Assembly: GCA_026770585.1 (NCBI GenBank) | Contig: MU646348.1 | Span: forward strand, 414,013-425,800 | Direction: 5' to 3' | Origin: Baffinella frigidus | Lineage: Eukaryota > Cryptophyceae > Cryptomonadales > Baffinellaceae | Length of the DNA: 11,788 bases | Shown: positions 1 to 7,240 of the stretch, in pieces | Numbering within the stretch: position 1 is the stretch's first letter | How the letters are laid out: the number at the start of each line of letters is the position of its first letter | Position numbers and translations under genes: made by a program | The notes under the pieces: generated by a model | The model's database searches: none | What the model was told of the DNA's origin: nothing | Seen by the model: the letters and a program-made list of their open reading frames with translations, nothing else

Positions 1-79
1 ACACCATACACCACACACCATACACCATACACCATACACCACACACCATACACCATACACCATACACCATACACCACAC
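1..79. repeat. 7-bp minisatellite (TACACCA) at the left end
   Basis: Tandem copies of TACACCA are interspersed with shortened CACACCA units. On the minus strand this reads TGGTGTA and lies inside the intron that follows the exon ending at 121. The array runs off the window, and its unit differs by one base from the right-end satellite (TACACCC). Confidence 0.9.
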
Positions 80-102
80 CCTAAACCCCGCACCCTAAAC
101 CG
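80..102. repeat. Interstitial telomere-like CCCTAAAC copies
   Basis: Two CCCTAAAC motifs (reverse complement GTTTAGGG) lie between the satellite and the exon. The TTTAGGG unit is the telomere type of plants and many algae and alveolates. Two copies in an intron are an interstitial remnant, not a chromosome end. Confidence 0.6.
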
Positions 103-120
103 CAACCAGAGGCTCGGCAC

Positions 121-223
121 CTGTTTGAGGAACTCGCCGGCGTCCATAGTGAGGTCGGAGACGCACACGGCCGAGTCGAAGAGCACGCACAGCGAGAACT
201 CCGTGTCCACGTCCATCCGGGAC
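121..223 (-). CDS. BABAM1: BABAM1-like exon 3 (103 nt)
   Basis: The acceptor TTCTGCTCAG| is at 225-224 and the donor AAACAG|GTGCCG at 120-119. One base plus 34 codons encode SRMDVDTEFSLCVLFDSA, then VCVSDLTMDAGEFLKQ: a hydrophobic strand and the (W/V)xSDxT...EFL turn typical of MERIT40. Third positions are almost all G or C, unlike the surrounding AT-rich intron. The following intron goes into the telomere-like and TGGTGTA repeats. Confidence 0.75.
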
Positions 224-1829
224 CTGAGCAGAATTATCGTGAGATTCATAATTAAGTATGGTGCGGTTCAAACCCGATTAATTGTGGTGAGATAATAATA
301 ATAATAATAATCGGTGAGAGATCCGTGCGATCCAGATTGGGTGCTGTATGGGGAGCAACCACTTGGTTTTCGGGATGTACGTGTGGAATGAAATTCCGAG
401 GTGAAACTCGAGTAGAAGAGACATCCGGGTAACTTCAATATACTAGCTCTGTTTCACTCGGGTTGACTAAATCGATTGTGTCCTTTGATTCGACCCAAAT
501 CGTCAAAAGTCTACTTTTTCAAGGGAATTTATCAACTTTTGGCGAACCGTTGCGATTTGGGCTCGCCGTTTTGGCGAGCCCGATTCAAGTGGAGCAGAGC
601 TAGGTTCTCTTTCTCGCCAGGTGAAACTGCGCTGGCTGAGAGATGCAGTTGAAACTCGACAAGAGGAGACATGTCTGGAACAGCCCCGCCGGCAGGCTCG
701 TGAACGGACGCCGAAGCCAGACGGTCGGTCGTGACTGCCTTGCGTGTTCCTTTTCTTGGTCGTTGACATGTTGCTAGATCTGCCGCAGGTAACCACGCTT
801 ATCCGGGGAAACCTATTTTTCTTTCATTTGATGGCAATCAAAATTACTACACAGCTTCTTTTATATTACTAATAAGAACGAATTGTGTAGTAATTTTCGT
901 TGCCATCAAATGAAAGAAAAATAGGTTTCCCCGGATAAACGCAGGGCTGGAGGGGGGGGGTATTCAAAAGTCATTTTGACGGGAAAAAATTCTCAAAAGT
1001 CAGTTTTTAGCACAAAAACTTCTCCAAGAATAAATTAGATGCTCTTTGAACTGGAGTCCTGGTCTAAATGTACATGATGAGGAGCCAAGAGCGGAAAAGA
1101 ACACGACTTGGTGAGCTGTTCAAAAAGACTGAAACAGAGCTGGGAGACGTGTTCTTATCTCAGAAAACGAGTTCTAAAACTCGTTTTCTTAAGTCAATTC
1201 CCCTTCAAATAGTCAACTTATTCTTTACTCTCCGCATAACTTGACAAATTTGTACGGGAATTGACTTAAGAAAATGAGTTTTAGAACTCGTTTTCTGAGA
1301 TAAGTTCCCGGGCGAGCACCGCGTGGAGGTGATGAGTGAGACGCATTGCTTGAAGAGCTCCAGCGTCAGGTTGCTGCGAACAAGAGCCTCCTCGTCAGGT
1401 TGCTGCGAACAAAGAGCCTCCTCTGTTGGCCCACGGACGCCTGCTGACTTGCTTTCCCCCCTTGGCACTAAGCCTGCGCGGTCTTCAGCCTCCGTCCTGG
1501 CGCAAACCCTGCCACTCTTCGCCAACAGCATTTGCTCGCGAAGGCTCCTCGAAATGCAATCACCCAGAGCCTGGGTCAGTAAACTTTAAAGTGGAACCGA
1601 ACCATACAGGAACCGCGACGGACCTTTTCGCCCCTGGTTGCGGGCCCGCCAGCGTGGGCCATGAGAGGCCCGGGTGCTCCTCGCAGTGCAGGTCGACGAA
1701 GAACACCTGCTCCAGTGTCCTCTGATTTAGAGCCCTTTGGAATCTGCGAACGAGCGGTAAAGGCTGCCAGGTTGGTGTTGCTCGAAGCTGCAGGCCGCGG
1801 ATCTGACGGGCTGAGAAGATGCAAGGCAT
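121..1829 (-). CDS. BABAM1: BABAM1/MERIT40 homologue, vWA-like core, 3' part off window (3 exons)
   Basis: Minus-strand gene, join of 1829-1624, 1373-1320 and 223-121. Seen: phases match at both junctions (AG+C gives Ser, CG+G gives Arg), and every intron is GT-AG. The joined product has EQVFFVDLHCEE, then GPQPGAK-S-NLTLELFKQC, then R-SRMDVDTEFSLCVLFDSA and VSDLTMDAGEFL. Known family: human MERIT40 has the same order, with a VIICLDLSEE-type first strand, a SKTNALNVSQKM helix, and HEFALVVVNDD...WLSGLTSDPREL. MERIT40 is the scaffold that holds BRCC36, BRCC45/BRE and Abraxas or ABRO1 in the BRCA1-A (nuclear DNA repair) and BRISC (cytosolic) K63-ubiquitin deubiquitinases. Odd: the metal-site serines of a classical vWA motif are absent (DLHCE), as expected for a scaffold. 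The C-terminal half lies beyond the left edge. The N-terminus is uncertain: ATG 1829 is the first in-frame ATG in the open exon, and an upstream exon is possible. Confidence 0.75.
292..310. repeat. (ATA)n microsatellite
   Basis: Six ATA units plus one base, inside the BABAM1-like intron 224-1319. Confidence 0.9.
443..603. mobile_element. MITE family A, copy 1 (CTAGCTCTG ends)
   Basis: Terminal inverted repeats CTAGCTCTG (443-451) and CAGAGCTAG (595-603); similarity continues inward weakly (TTTCACTCGGGTT versus CTCCACTTGAATC). Inside lies ATCAACTTTTGG, and near the right end a small palindrome with GGGCTCGCC and GGCGAGCCC arms. The same layout recurs at 2977, 5522 and 9309. No coding capacity and no clear target duplication. 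It is flanked by imperfect direct repeats GAAACTCGA(N2)AGARGAGACAT at 403 and 654. Confidence 0.75.
799..938. mobile_element. MITE-like hairpin, TTATC family, 4-bp target duplication
   Basis: Near-perfect inverted arms of about 55 bp: TTATCCGGGGAAACCTATTT at 799 is mirrored by the sequence ending GGATAA at 938, with a loop of about 30 bp. The flanks ACGC (795-798) and ACGC (939-942) form a 4-bp target site duplication. The inner arm GGCAATCAAAATTACTACAC is shared with elements at 10286 and 11001. Too short to encode a transposase, so non-autonomous. It lies in intron 224-1319. Confidence 0.85.
943..1150. other. Intronic spacer
   Basis: Contains a G-run (about 951-960) and two copies of a TCAAAAGTCA-type motif (964 and 993). 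No coding signal seen. Confidence 0.5.
1155..1303. mobile_element. MITE-like hairpin, TTATC ends, TSD GTTC
   Basis: Left arm TTATCTCAGAAAACGAGTTC; right arm ends CTCGTTTTCTGAGATAA. Arms are about 47 bp with one or two mismatches, and the loop is about 55 bp. GTTC flanks both sides (1151-1154 and 1304-1307). Each arm also holds a smaller palindrome (AAAACGAG...CTCGTTTT). Its ends match the 799 and 10286 elements but its interior does not. It ends 14 bp from the BABAM1-like exon 2 donor. Confidence 0.85.
1320..1373 (-). CDS. BABAM1: BABAM1-like exon 2 (54 nt)
   Basis: The acceptor TTCGCAG| is at 1375-1374 and the donor ACGCG|GTGCTC at 1319-1318. It encodes NLTLELFKQCVSLITST plus split codons on both sides, the helix that follows the first strand in MERIT40. 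Phase matches both neighbours. Its acceptor lies in a 29-bp direct duplication, so a decoy acceptor sits 29 nt upstream. Confidence 0.7.
1364..1422. repeat. 29/30-bp tandem duplication spanning a 3' splice site
   Basis: CGTCAGGTTGCTGCGAACAA plus nine more bases is repeated at 1364-1392 and 1393-1422, with one extra A in the second unit. On the minus strand each unit carries the acceptor TTCGCAG and the first codons of exon 2. Only the exon-proximal acceptor (1375-1374) keeps the frame. Confidence 0.85.
1624..1829 (-). CDS. BABAM1: BABAM1-like exon 1 (5' limit uncertain)
   Basis: The frame is open from ATG 1829 to the donor AAAAG|GTCCGT at 1623-1622. It carries the first beta strand of the vWA-like fold, EQVFFVDLHCEE. 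If it is an internal exon, acceptors exist at 1723-1722 (ATCAG|AGG) and 1745-1744 (TTCGCAG|ATT), giving starts at 1721 or 1743. The segment 1722-1829 encodes a basic stretch with no family similarity I recognise, so it may be non-coding. Confidence 0.65.
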
Positions 1830-1990
1830 GGGCCGACGATTCACCCTTTGATCAAGAGGTGCAGGCTGGTACCAGGCGCTCCCTGCCTCCCTCCGCCGGC
1901 GCCATCGATCGCGCCATCGAGGTGCCCTGGTGCCGCAGGTGTCAACTTATGGACTTTTGACGAGACGCTTTTTCGGGAATCGGCTCGGGG
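1830..1990. promoter_or_regulatory. Candidate bidirectional promoter region
   Basis: GC-rich interval between the putative starts of two divergent genes (ATG 1829 minus, ATG 1991 plus). No TATA box or named motif was identified. The call rests only on head-to-head geometry and depends on both start choices being right. Confidence 0.35.
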
Positions 1991-2457
1991 ATGTTCCAGC
2001 TTCTGCAAGAAGCCGCTGCGGCCGCGGAAGCCGCTGCGCCCACAGTAGACGTCAACAACGCCCCGGCGGACTGGGTGCGGCCCATGGGTGGCAGCCGGAA
2101 AACCTGGGCGAACGTCTACAAGAACAAGCAGGTGCTTTCTAGTTTCCGCTCCTTCATTCCTTGCTGTACGCTCTGGACGGCAGGGTGAGACACCGGCGTG
2201 CTGCGGCTTTCTATTGCGTGCTAGGCTGAGGTGCCAGCTGTGGCGGGGCGGCAGCGTCCAGCGTCGCGTGGCCGCTCCTGCAGCCATTCCATGATGGCTG
2301 GGAAATTTTCCCTGCCTGCTGGTGCGACCATGTCCTTTTTGCTGAGAGGGTTGGTGGTGGGTGGCAGAACATCGACTTCTGCGTACAGCAGTTCCACTAC
2401 ATCGGGACGCGCATCAAGTGCGTGACTTCCATGACTGGTGGCCCGTTCCTCGAGTAA
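1991..2457 (+). CDS. Unrecognised plus-strand gene, first two exons
   Basis: I do not recognise the family. Exon 1, 1991-2131 (47 codons from ATG, Ala-rich start, then DWVRPMGGSRKTWANVYKNK), ends at donor AAGCAG|GTGCTT. Exon 2 begins at 2347 (after TTTTTGCTGAG, the better pyrimidine tract) or 2368 (after GGTGGCAG); both keep phase 0. It encodes NIDFCVQQFHYIGTRIKC then VTSMTGGPFL. It then either stops at TAA 2455-2457, giving a product of about 76-83 residues, or is spliced at GA|GTAAGC (2453/2454), a strong donor. The composition (Trp, Tyr, Cys, His, strong G/C third positions) looks coding. If spliced, the next exon could be 8353 or 8410, since both acceptors supply the one base needed. It is divergent from the BABAM1-like gene. 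A frame stop at 1958-1960 limits upstream extension. Confidence 0.5.
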
Positions 2458-2976
2458 GCGCTGCAGGCTGCTTTGGAGTGGGGCAGGGGGGGGGGGCGGA
2501 TAGATTTAGCAGGGGGGAGCAGGAGGCAGCGGGCGGGCGGGCGGCGCAGGGAGCTGGAGACAGCGCGTTGCTACCGGCGGTCTGGGCGGCGGGCAGACGT
2601 GCGGGGCACCAAGCAGGGCCTGGAGAGGGGGGCGCCAACATTTGGAGGGTACAAGTTGCTGTCTGCGGGGGGGATGGGGTAGGGCGAGAGTGTGCGTAAA
2701 GGAGGTGTTCTTGTGAGATCGGACCGGGCGGCGCATTCCACTTTTTCGGGGCCAAGTCAGCCTCGTGTGGCCCACCTCAAACTCCCTCGGCTGGGGGGTT
2801 ACGTGGCGACAAGTCTCGAGTTTGGAGGGGTGTGTTGTGTAGCTGCGACAGCGAGTTTGGAGGGGTGCGTCGCTGTGCAGCGGTTGCATCCACAGTGAGC
2901 GCCCTCGACGCGGTACGCCCTTGCCTCTGCGGTGTGACTCGCAGAGACCACGACTACTGGCGTTGCTCGCGAATAA
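2458..2976. other. G-rich non-coding stretch (intron or 3' region)
   Basis: Long G runs (2483-2497, 2668-2675) and AGGG/CGGG tracts; a 35-bp imperfect direct repeat CGAGTTTGGAGGGGTG (about 2817 and 2852). Open frames here have skewed low-complexity translations and no consistent exon boundaries, so no gene is called. Confidence 0.5.
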
Positions 2977-3115
2977 CGAGCTCCGCCTCAAGTCGGGTTG
3001 GCTGACTACTATCAAGTTGACAGATGGGTGTGTGGTAAACATCCGTTAACTTTGGAGCGTAAAAGAGCCTGGGCTCACCAAATCGGTGAGCCCACATAGT
3101 CTGAGACAGGGGCTA
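2977..3115. mobile_element. MITE family A, copy 2 (degenerate)
   Basis: Left end CGAGCTCCGCCTCAAGTCGG and right end CTGAGACAGGGGCTAG resemble the family A ends. It retains GTTAACTTTGG and a palindrome with GGGCTCACC and GGTGAGCCC arms at 3071-3093. Ends are more diverged than in copies 1, 3 and 4. Confidence 0.6.
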
Positions 3116-3155
3116 GAATAAGGACACGTGCCGCCCATACTACGGTCTCAGACTA
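3097..3155. repeat. 11-bp perfect inverted repeat
   Basis: TAGTCTGAGAC at 3097-3107 and GTCTCAGACTA at 3145-3155, overlapping the right end of the degenerate family A element. May be a separate small hairpin insertion or an element end. Confidence 0.6.
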
Positions 3156-3305
3156 CCAGGACCGGCGTACATTTTTCAGTAATCAATAATCAGTAATGTC
3201 TCTCCCACAGATGGGTCGTTGGCGCCCCTGTCTCACTTCGTACTCAACGTGTAGAGTGTGCATGACCTCTTCCTAGGCCCTCTTCAACCATGCAGGGGTT
3301 CACGT

Positions 3306-3392
3306 ACCTCGTCCATAAGAAGGTGGCGCGGGGTTCAGTGTCACACCTGCGAAGGTGGCGCGGGGTTCAGTGTCACACCTCGTCCATAAGAA
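3306..3392. repeat. Nested direct repeats
   Basis: A 29-bp unit starting AAGGTGGCGCGGGGTTCAGT occurs at 3320-3348 and 3352-3380. The pair is flanked by ACCTCGTCCATAAGAA at 3306-3321 and 3377-3392. A related CCTCG...ATAAGAAA motif follows at 3407. Open frames across it are repeat translations. Confidence 0.8.
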
Positions 3393-3413
3393 ACATGCAG
3401 AGATACCTCGTGA

Positions 3414-3466
3414 TAAGAAAACGCAACTTGAGAAAACGGACCGGATTCGACCCCTGCGTTTTCTTA
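3414..3466. repeat. Short hairpin, 12-bp perfect arms
   Basis: TAAGAAAACGCA (3414-3425) and TGCGTTTTCTTA (3455-3466). Downstream, 3481-3515 holds GTTGACTAAATC and GTCAACCCGC, fragments of family A termini. Confidence 0.7.
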
Positions 3467-3561
3467 ACTTAGTGCCAGAAAGTTGACTAAATCTCGCGTC
3501 TGGTCAACCCGCTGGTACTAATTTAAGAAAACATCGACCGGCCGACCTTCAAGCAAAGGTG

Positions 3562-3667
3562 TTATCGCTTAAGTGGCCAGTAGGCGCATACGCCCTACCG
3601 TAGGGCCCTAGGACCTGCCTAGGACCTCTTGGCCCGCAAATTTGGGGGCCTGGCCACTTAAGGGATA
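3562..3667 (+). mobile_element. MITE family C, copy 1 (CTTAAGTGGCCAG ends)
   Basis: Left end TTATCGCTTAAGTGGCCAG; right end CTGGCCACTTAAGGGATA. The centre contains CATACGCCCTACCGTAGGGC and CCTAGGACCTGCCTAGGACC. Reverse-complementing 5825-5934 gives a closely similar sequence over the full length. No target duplication is clear, though AAGGTG occurs on both sides (3556 and 3673). Confidence 0.8.
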
Positions 3668-3697
3668 TAGCCAAGGTGCCCCTGTAAAAAACAGGGC

Positions 3698-3774
3698 GTT
3701 TTTGAGGTGTGGGTTTCTTGTTAGTTTGTTAGCTCACACCTTCAGAGTACGACCGAGGCTCACACCTCAAAAAC
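3698..3774. repeat. 14-bp perfect inverted repeat
   Basis: GTTTTTGAGGTGTG (3698-3711) and CACACCTCAAAAAC (3761-3774), with another CTCACACCTCAAAA copy at 3775-3788 and CTCACACCT at 3733. Probably a small palindromic insertion with a local duplication. Confidence 0.75.
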
Positions 3775-3804
3775 TCACACCTCAAAAGAGAAGGCTGGTG
3801 GTTC

Positions 3805-4125
3805 CACAGTTTTTCTTAATAAACCAGAAAGAGAAGGAGGGCGTTTTCTCAAGAAACCTGAGAAAAGGTTGGCCCATAGATCGCTTACCCACCCCTGGCA
3901 CATTTTCGGGCACCAAATAACGCAACAATATTTCCGGGGAAAGAGTGAGGGGTGTTGAGCGCAAAAGGTGGGGCGGCGGCAGCAAGGGCAGCGAGCGCGG
4001 TGAGGCTGGGGATTAAGAAAAGAGGCAGGCGTTTTTGGTGCGTTTCTTGATAAATAAGAAATAGGGCGGGCGTTTCCTCCCTGTTTTTTGATAATTAAGA
4101 AAGAGAGGGCAGCGCGGGCGTTTTC
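3805..4125. repeat. Degenerate tandem TTAAGAAA...GGGCGTTTT units
   Basis: Irregular units of about 40 bp combine a TTTCTTGATAAATAAGAAA-like hairpin with GGGCGTTTTC (near 3812, 4012, 4043 and 4085). No gene. One unit lies about 200 bp from the rest. Confidence 0.55.
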
Positions 4126-4167
4126 AGAATCCAGGCGCCTTATCAGCGAGGTATCCCTTTACAGGAG

Positions 4168-4291
4168 TACCTCGCTCATAACAAAGCGCCCCCCCCCTAG
4201 GACCACCATAGGGCTCTAGGACTACCGTAGGGCTCTAGGCATAGCCCTACTGTAGGGTCCTAGGAGGAGGCGCTTTCTTATGAGCGAGGTA
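4168..4291. mobile_element. Inverted-repeat element with 23-bp arms
   Basis: TACCTCGCTCATAACAAAGC (4168) mirrors the sequence ending at 4291 with one mismatch over 23 bp. A third partial copy of the arm lies just outside (TTATCAGCGAGGTATCCC, from 4140). The centre repeats CTAGGACYACCRTAGGGCTC, the same CTACCGTAGGGC-type motif as family C. Confidence 0.7.
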
Positions 4292-4684
4292 TCCCTGCAG
4301 CCTCCGGGGTGTGGAACGCATGGTGTCTGTGTTGGAATCAATACAGTGGTATCCGCTCTAAAAGAACACCCTTGGTCCTTGGTCGAGCCCCGGTCGGTGT
4401 CTGTTTTCATACATTGGTACCTGCGGTTTGATTAAATGCGAGATTTAGTCGACCCTCAGATGCAATTTGAAAAACACGCAGGCCCTAAATCCGGAGCGGG
4501 TTCTTAAGTTCAGGGTGCTTGTAACCCAAATATCCCACTGAAGGTCTTTCTCACTTTGAGAAGGGGAAATATCGCCAAAATCGAGCGACTTTCCGGTAGG
4601 ACAGCCCTAGGAATACACTTCCGTCCCGACGGATTGGCTACCGTAGGGGGTATCGACGATCCACCTATGGGTCATTCACGAAAT
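4292..4684. other. No gene seen
   Basis: Mixed-composition sequence with no clear coding, RNA or long repeat structure. Contains another CTACCGTAGGGG motif near 4640. The frame opening at 4556 continues into the duplication that follows and is not supported as a gene. Confidence 0.4.
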
Positions 4685-4918
4685 CCTTGTCGAGGTCCGA
4701 TCCATCAAGGACATTGCTGTGGTACGGGTGTATCCAATCAATGTGCTTTAAGCAAAGCTTCCACCGCAGAAAGCAGATGGCGGCCATGTTGGAGCCCGCT
4801 GTGTGGGCCTTGTCGAGGTCCAGTCCGCCAAGGACATTGCCGTGATACGCGTGTTTCACAGCAATCAATCTGCTTCAAACAAAGCTTCCACAGGAGAAAG
4901 CAGATGGCGGCCATGTTG
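4685..4918. repeat. Tandem duplication, 123-bp period
   Basis: Unit 1 (4685-4791) and unit 2 (4808-4918) both run from CCTTGTCGAGGTCC through AAGGACATTGC and AAAGCTTCCAC to AGCAGATGGCGGCCATGTTG, with scattered substitutions. A shorter relative lies at about 5145-5175 (TTGAGGTCCGCTCCCACTGA). Confidence 0.85.
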
Positions 4919-4996
4919 CGTGCGAACTTAATAAACAGATGCATCTTTAAATATCTCTTCTCACCTCACCATGTACATACCAGAGATGAAATGTGA

Positions 4997-5119
4997 CTTT
5001 CAGAGGTTACTCGCGATGAGGACACGCACCCTCTACGCTGTATGGTAAGGCTGATCCTAGGAGCAAAGGAACACCCTAGGGGCGGTGCGTGTCCTTATTC
5101 GCGAGTAACCCCTGTAAAG
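4997..5119. mobile_element. Inverted-repeat element with about 35-bp arms
   Basis: Left CTTTCAGAGGTTACTCGCGA continues to GAGGACACGCACC; the right arm is GGTGCGTGTCCTTATTCGCG continuing to GTAACCCCTGTAAAG. The interior carries CCTAGGAGC and CCCTAGGGG. No clear target duplication. Confidence 0.75.
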
Positions 5120-5521
5120 GTCTTTCTCTCTTTTTCAGTGGCTCGTTGAGGTCCGCTCCCACTGAAGACATTCCTTTTGATAAACGAGTCGATTTCTCAC
5201 TAATGAGACCCCGCTTAGGAGGAGGCTCGTCACCTGTCCGACCGGGACTCACAACTAAATGTATCAGAGATAAAACGTTACTATCAGCACGGGACAGGCT
5301 CGACAGACCTGCAATGCACGAGCTACACAGCGGGCTACAAAGGGAATTTCGGTGGCTAAGCCACCGAATTTCACCTTATGCGTGCAAAACCCTCAATGTC
5401 CCCACGGTATTGCTTACCGTAGGGCCCAGTAAATGAGTCTTTAAGGGTTATTCCCGAAATCCTTTCGTAGTCCGCTGTGTGGTTGGAATGGATGCACGAA
5501 GCTTCGTAGCGATTCTTGGGC
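5120..5521. other. Repeat-derived spacer with a 13-bp-arm palindrome
   Basis: AATTTCGGTGGCT (5345-5357) and AGCCACCGAATTT (5359-5371) form a one-base-loop hairpin with one mismatch. GTATCAGAGATAAAACGTTA (5261) starts a segment repeated at 6168. The open frame 5089-5436 crosses an element end and this palindrome and is not supported as coding. Confidence 0.5.
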
Positions 5522-5680
5522 CTAGCTCTGCATGAGTTAATATGGCCTCCTCAAAATGAGGAGACCGGAAGATGATTCCCTTGTTTTCTGATTTCACTGG
5601 TTCAGAAATATGGTTTGCGGTGCAAATCCGTCAACTTTTGGTGTAGAAACGATCAGTCAACCCGCGTGAGGTAGAGCTAG
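5522..5680 (+). mobile_element. MITE family A, copy 3
   Basis: Left end CTAGCTCTGCATGAGTTAA; right end CAACCCGCGTGAGGTAGAGC ending in TAG. Internal palindrome CTCCTCAAAATGAGGAG, and GCGGTGCAAATCCGTCAACT followed by TTTGG, which is almost identical to the reverse complement of copy 4. Confidence 0.75.
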
Positions 5681-5824
5681 AGTTTAGTCAACTCTCTTTC
5701 TCGTTCGCAGGGTTCGACCGGCTGCCGAAGTAGTTTCAATTTTGAAGGTTGCACCACTCGGGAACACCGTTTTCCGACCGTTTTCCCGGGAAACGTTGTT
5801 ACGTTTTTTCAGCCCAAAAATGCA
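5681..5824. other. Spacer, no gene seen
   Basis: Contains GTTTAGTCAACTC (a family A end-like fragment) and a CTCTTTCTCG...CAGGGTTCGACC motif partly shared with the sequence after copy 1 (about 607-622). Nothing coding. Confidence 0.4.
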
Positions 5825-5934
5825 TTATGACAGCCCTTAAGTGGCCAGGGGGTCCAAATAGACCCCCTGAGGTCCTAGGCAGGTCCTGGGGCCTACGGTA
5901 GGGCGTATGAGCCTACTGGGCTCTTAAGGGATAA
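5825..5934 (-). mobile_element. MITE family C, copy 2 (inverted relative to copy 1)
   Basis: Right end AGAGCCC/CTTAAGGGATAA-type (GATAA at 5930-5934); left end TTATGACAGCCCTTAAGTGG. Compared with the reverse complement of 3562-3667 it keeps the ends, CATACGCCCTACCGTAGG, and the AGGACCTGCCTAGGACCTC centre. The left end carries about five inserted bases. Confidence 0.8.
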
Positions 5935-6167
5935 CTCAATTCTGAGGGCGGCTATTGCATGTGATATACAAAAACTTTTTCGCAGAAGAAAGTCGTGGGA
6001 AAACGCACGCAACAATCTAAGAAACGAAGAGGAAAATGACTCTCTCCCTTTCTTATTTTTTCTAAAAGCCCCCCCCACCCCACCCCAAACGTCTCCTTTT
6101 TTACAGTCAAGGAAACAGTCGAGAAACCCTTTTTCTGACAGTCGAGGAACCCCTGACCCCCCTCCCT
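5935..6167. other. Spacer, no gene seen
   Basis: C-rich run at about 6068-6088 and three ACAGTC(A/G)AGGAA-type copies at 6103-6150. No supported coding sequence; the minus-strand frame here is low-complexity Ser/Lys/Phe. Confidence 0.4.
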
Positions 6168-6245
6168 GTATCACAAATAAAATGTCACTACGAGGCTCGT
6201 ATCGGCACAGGAGAGGCTCGAGAGTTCTGCAATGTGCGAGTTAGA
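6168..6245. repeat. Dispersed repeat shared with 5261-5335
   Basis: Both copies run GTATCA(N)A(N)ATAAAA, then a CACAGGAGAGGCTCGA-like stretch, then CTGCAATGYRCGAG. They are diverged, and the 6168 copy carries extra bases in the middle. Confidence 0.65.
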
Positions 6246-6436
6246 ATGAATGTGGAGAGTCTGGGGCCGCGAACAGGCCGAGTGTTTGCTGCTTGCTTTC
6301 CGCCTCAGAGCTGCCGCTTTCCGTCTCATCCTTGAGGACCTTTAGGCTTGATGCAATCCCGCCATGGCCGATCATCTGACCCTTCCGTGGGACTTTCCAC
6401 CTAGGGGATCAGACACGATGGACGACTGCGAACAAA

Positions 6437-6490
6437 CATACCCGTGCCACTCGATACTTTTGGGAAGAATTGACTTTGAGAGCTGGAATT
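6437..6490. repeat. Dispersed repeat shared with 8218-8271
   Basis: CATACCCGTGCCACTCGATA then CTTTTGGG...TTGACTTTGAGAGCTGGAA occurs here and, with a few changes, at 8218. It lies inside a 198-codon open frame (6364-6960) that is not otherwise gene-like. Confidence 0.75.
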
Positions 6491-6837
6491 GGAGCCATTC
6501 ACGACGCCTCCAGAGGTTGGTCGCGTTTGAACGTTTCGGGTTTAGGGTGTATGGGGTTCCCGCGATCGAGGTTTCCGAAGTTTCCAAAACGGGGGACTGT
6601 TGTGGTCTTTTGAATGTTATAGTCTTTCCACAACTATTTTACTGTGTTCCACACTTGCGAGTCGAAAACGGTTCTGCAGTGAGCTGGTCGGGATCCGCCA
6701 GTGTTTCCGTGTACCCTACGCTAGGGGGAGAGGTGCGACGAGACCAGAGGGCGCAAGCTGCCAGCTACCACCCGCGGAGGGTAGGTATGGAAAAGAGGAG
6801 GTCCTTTAGGTCCTTTGGAGGGGATCGTTATCCTTTA

Positions 6838-7183
6838 GGTCCTTTAGGTTTTAATTACTCCCAGCACGGCCCAACGACACGCCCTTCCGTAGAAAGGATC
6901 TGCCGAAAAAGCATTTTTGCTTTCGGATCGCGTTTAGCTCTCCAGTGCAGAGGCTCGTGAAGAGGGGATAGTGGGTGGTTCTGTTGGAGTGTTTGAGTTA
7001 ATCCAGAGGATCGCGAACTCAGGTCCGTTGGGTCCTTTAGGTTTTAATTTCGCCAAACATAGCCCAACGACACGCCCTTCCGTAGAAAGGACTGCAGAGA
7101 AAGCATTTTTGCTTCCGGATCATCTTTAGCTCTCCAGTGCAGAGGCTCGTGAAGAGGGGATACAGGGTGGTTCTGTTGGGGTG
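6838..7183 (+). repeat. Two direct copies of a 153-bp repeat
   Basis: Copies at 6838-6991 and 7031-7183 share GGTCCTTTAGGTTTTAATT, CCCAACGACACGCCCTTCCG, AGCATTTTTGCTT, and TTTAGCTCTCCAGTGCAGAG through GGTTCTGTTGG. They are separated by 39 bp. An inverted partial copy is at 11409-11495. Confidence 0.85.
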
Positions 7184-7240
7184 GGTGAAGGTATGCGACA
7201 TCTCTCCCATGCTCACTTACACACACCGAACCCAAGTCAG

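Noticed and set aside
1-102. True telomere at the left end
   Set aside because: The unit is TACACCA with only two CCCTAAAC copies, and a coding exon of an incomplete gene abuts it.
262-282. tRNA T-arm-like GGTTCAAACCC
   Set aside because: Stem pairs are too few and no D-arm, anticodon arm or acceptor stem fits around it.
1841-2287. 148-codon minus-strand open frame
   Set aside because: Overlaps plus-strand exon 1991-2131 antisense, and its translation is Arg/Gly/His low complexity.
2414-3042. Pro-rich and Arg-rich frames on both strands
   Set aside because: They result from long G/C runs; no consistent splice sites or motifs.
4770-4918. Duplicated AGATGGCGGCCAT as a YY1-like regulatory site
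   Set aside because: The match is to an animal factor, and the motif is simply part of the 123-bp duplication.
4556-4996. 146-codon plus-strand open frame
   Set aside because: Most of it is the 123-bp tandem duplication read through; composition is not coding-like.
6364-6960. 198-codon plus-strand open frame
   Set aside because: It overlaps a dispersed repeat and part of the 153-bp repeat, lacks the G/C third-position bias of the real exons, and shows no family motif.
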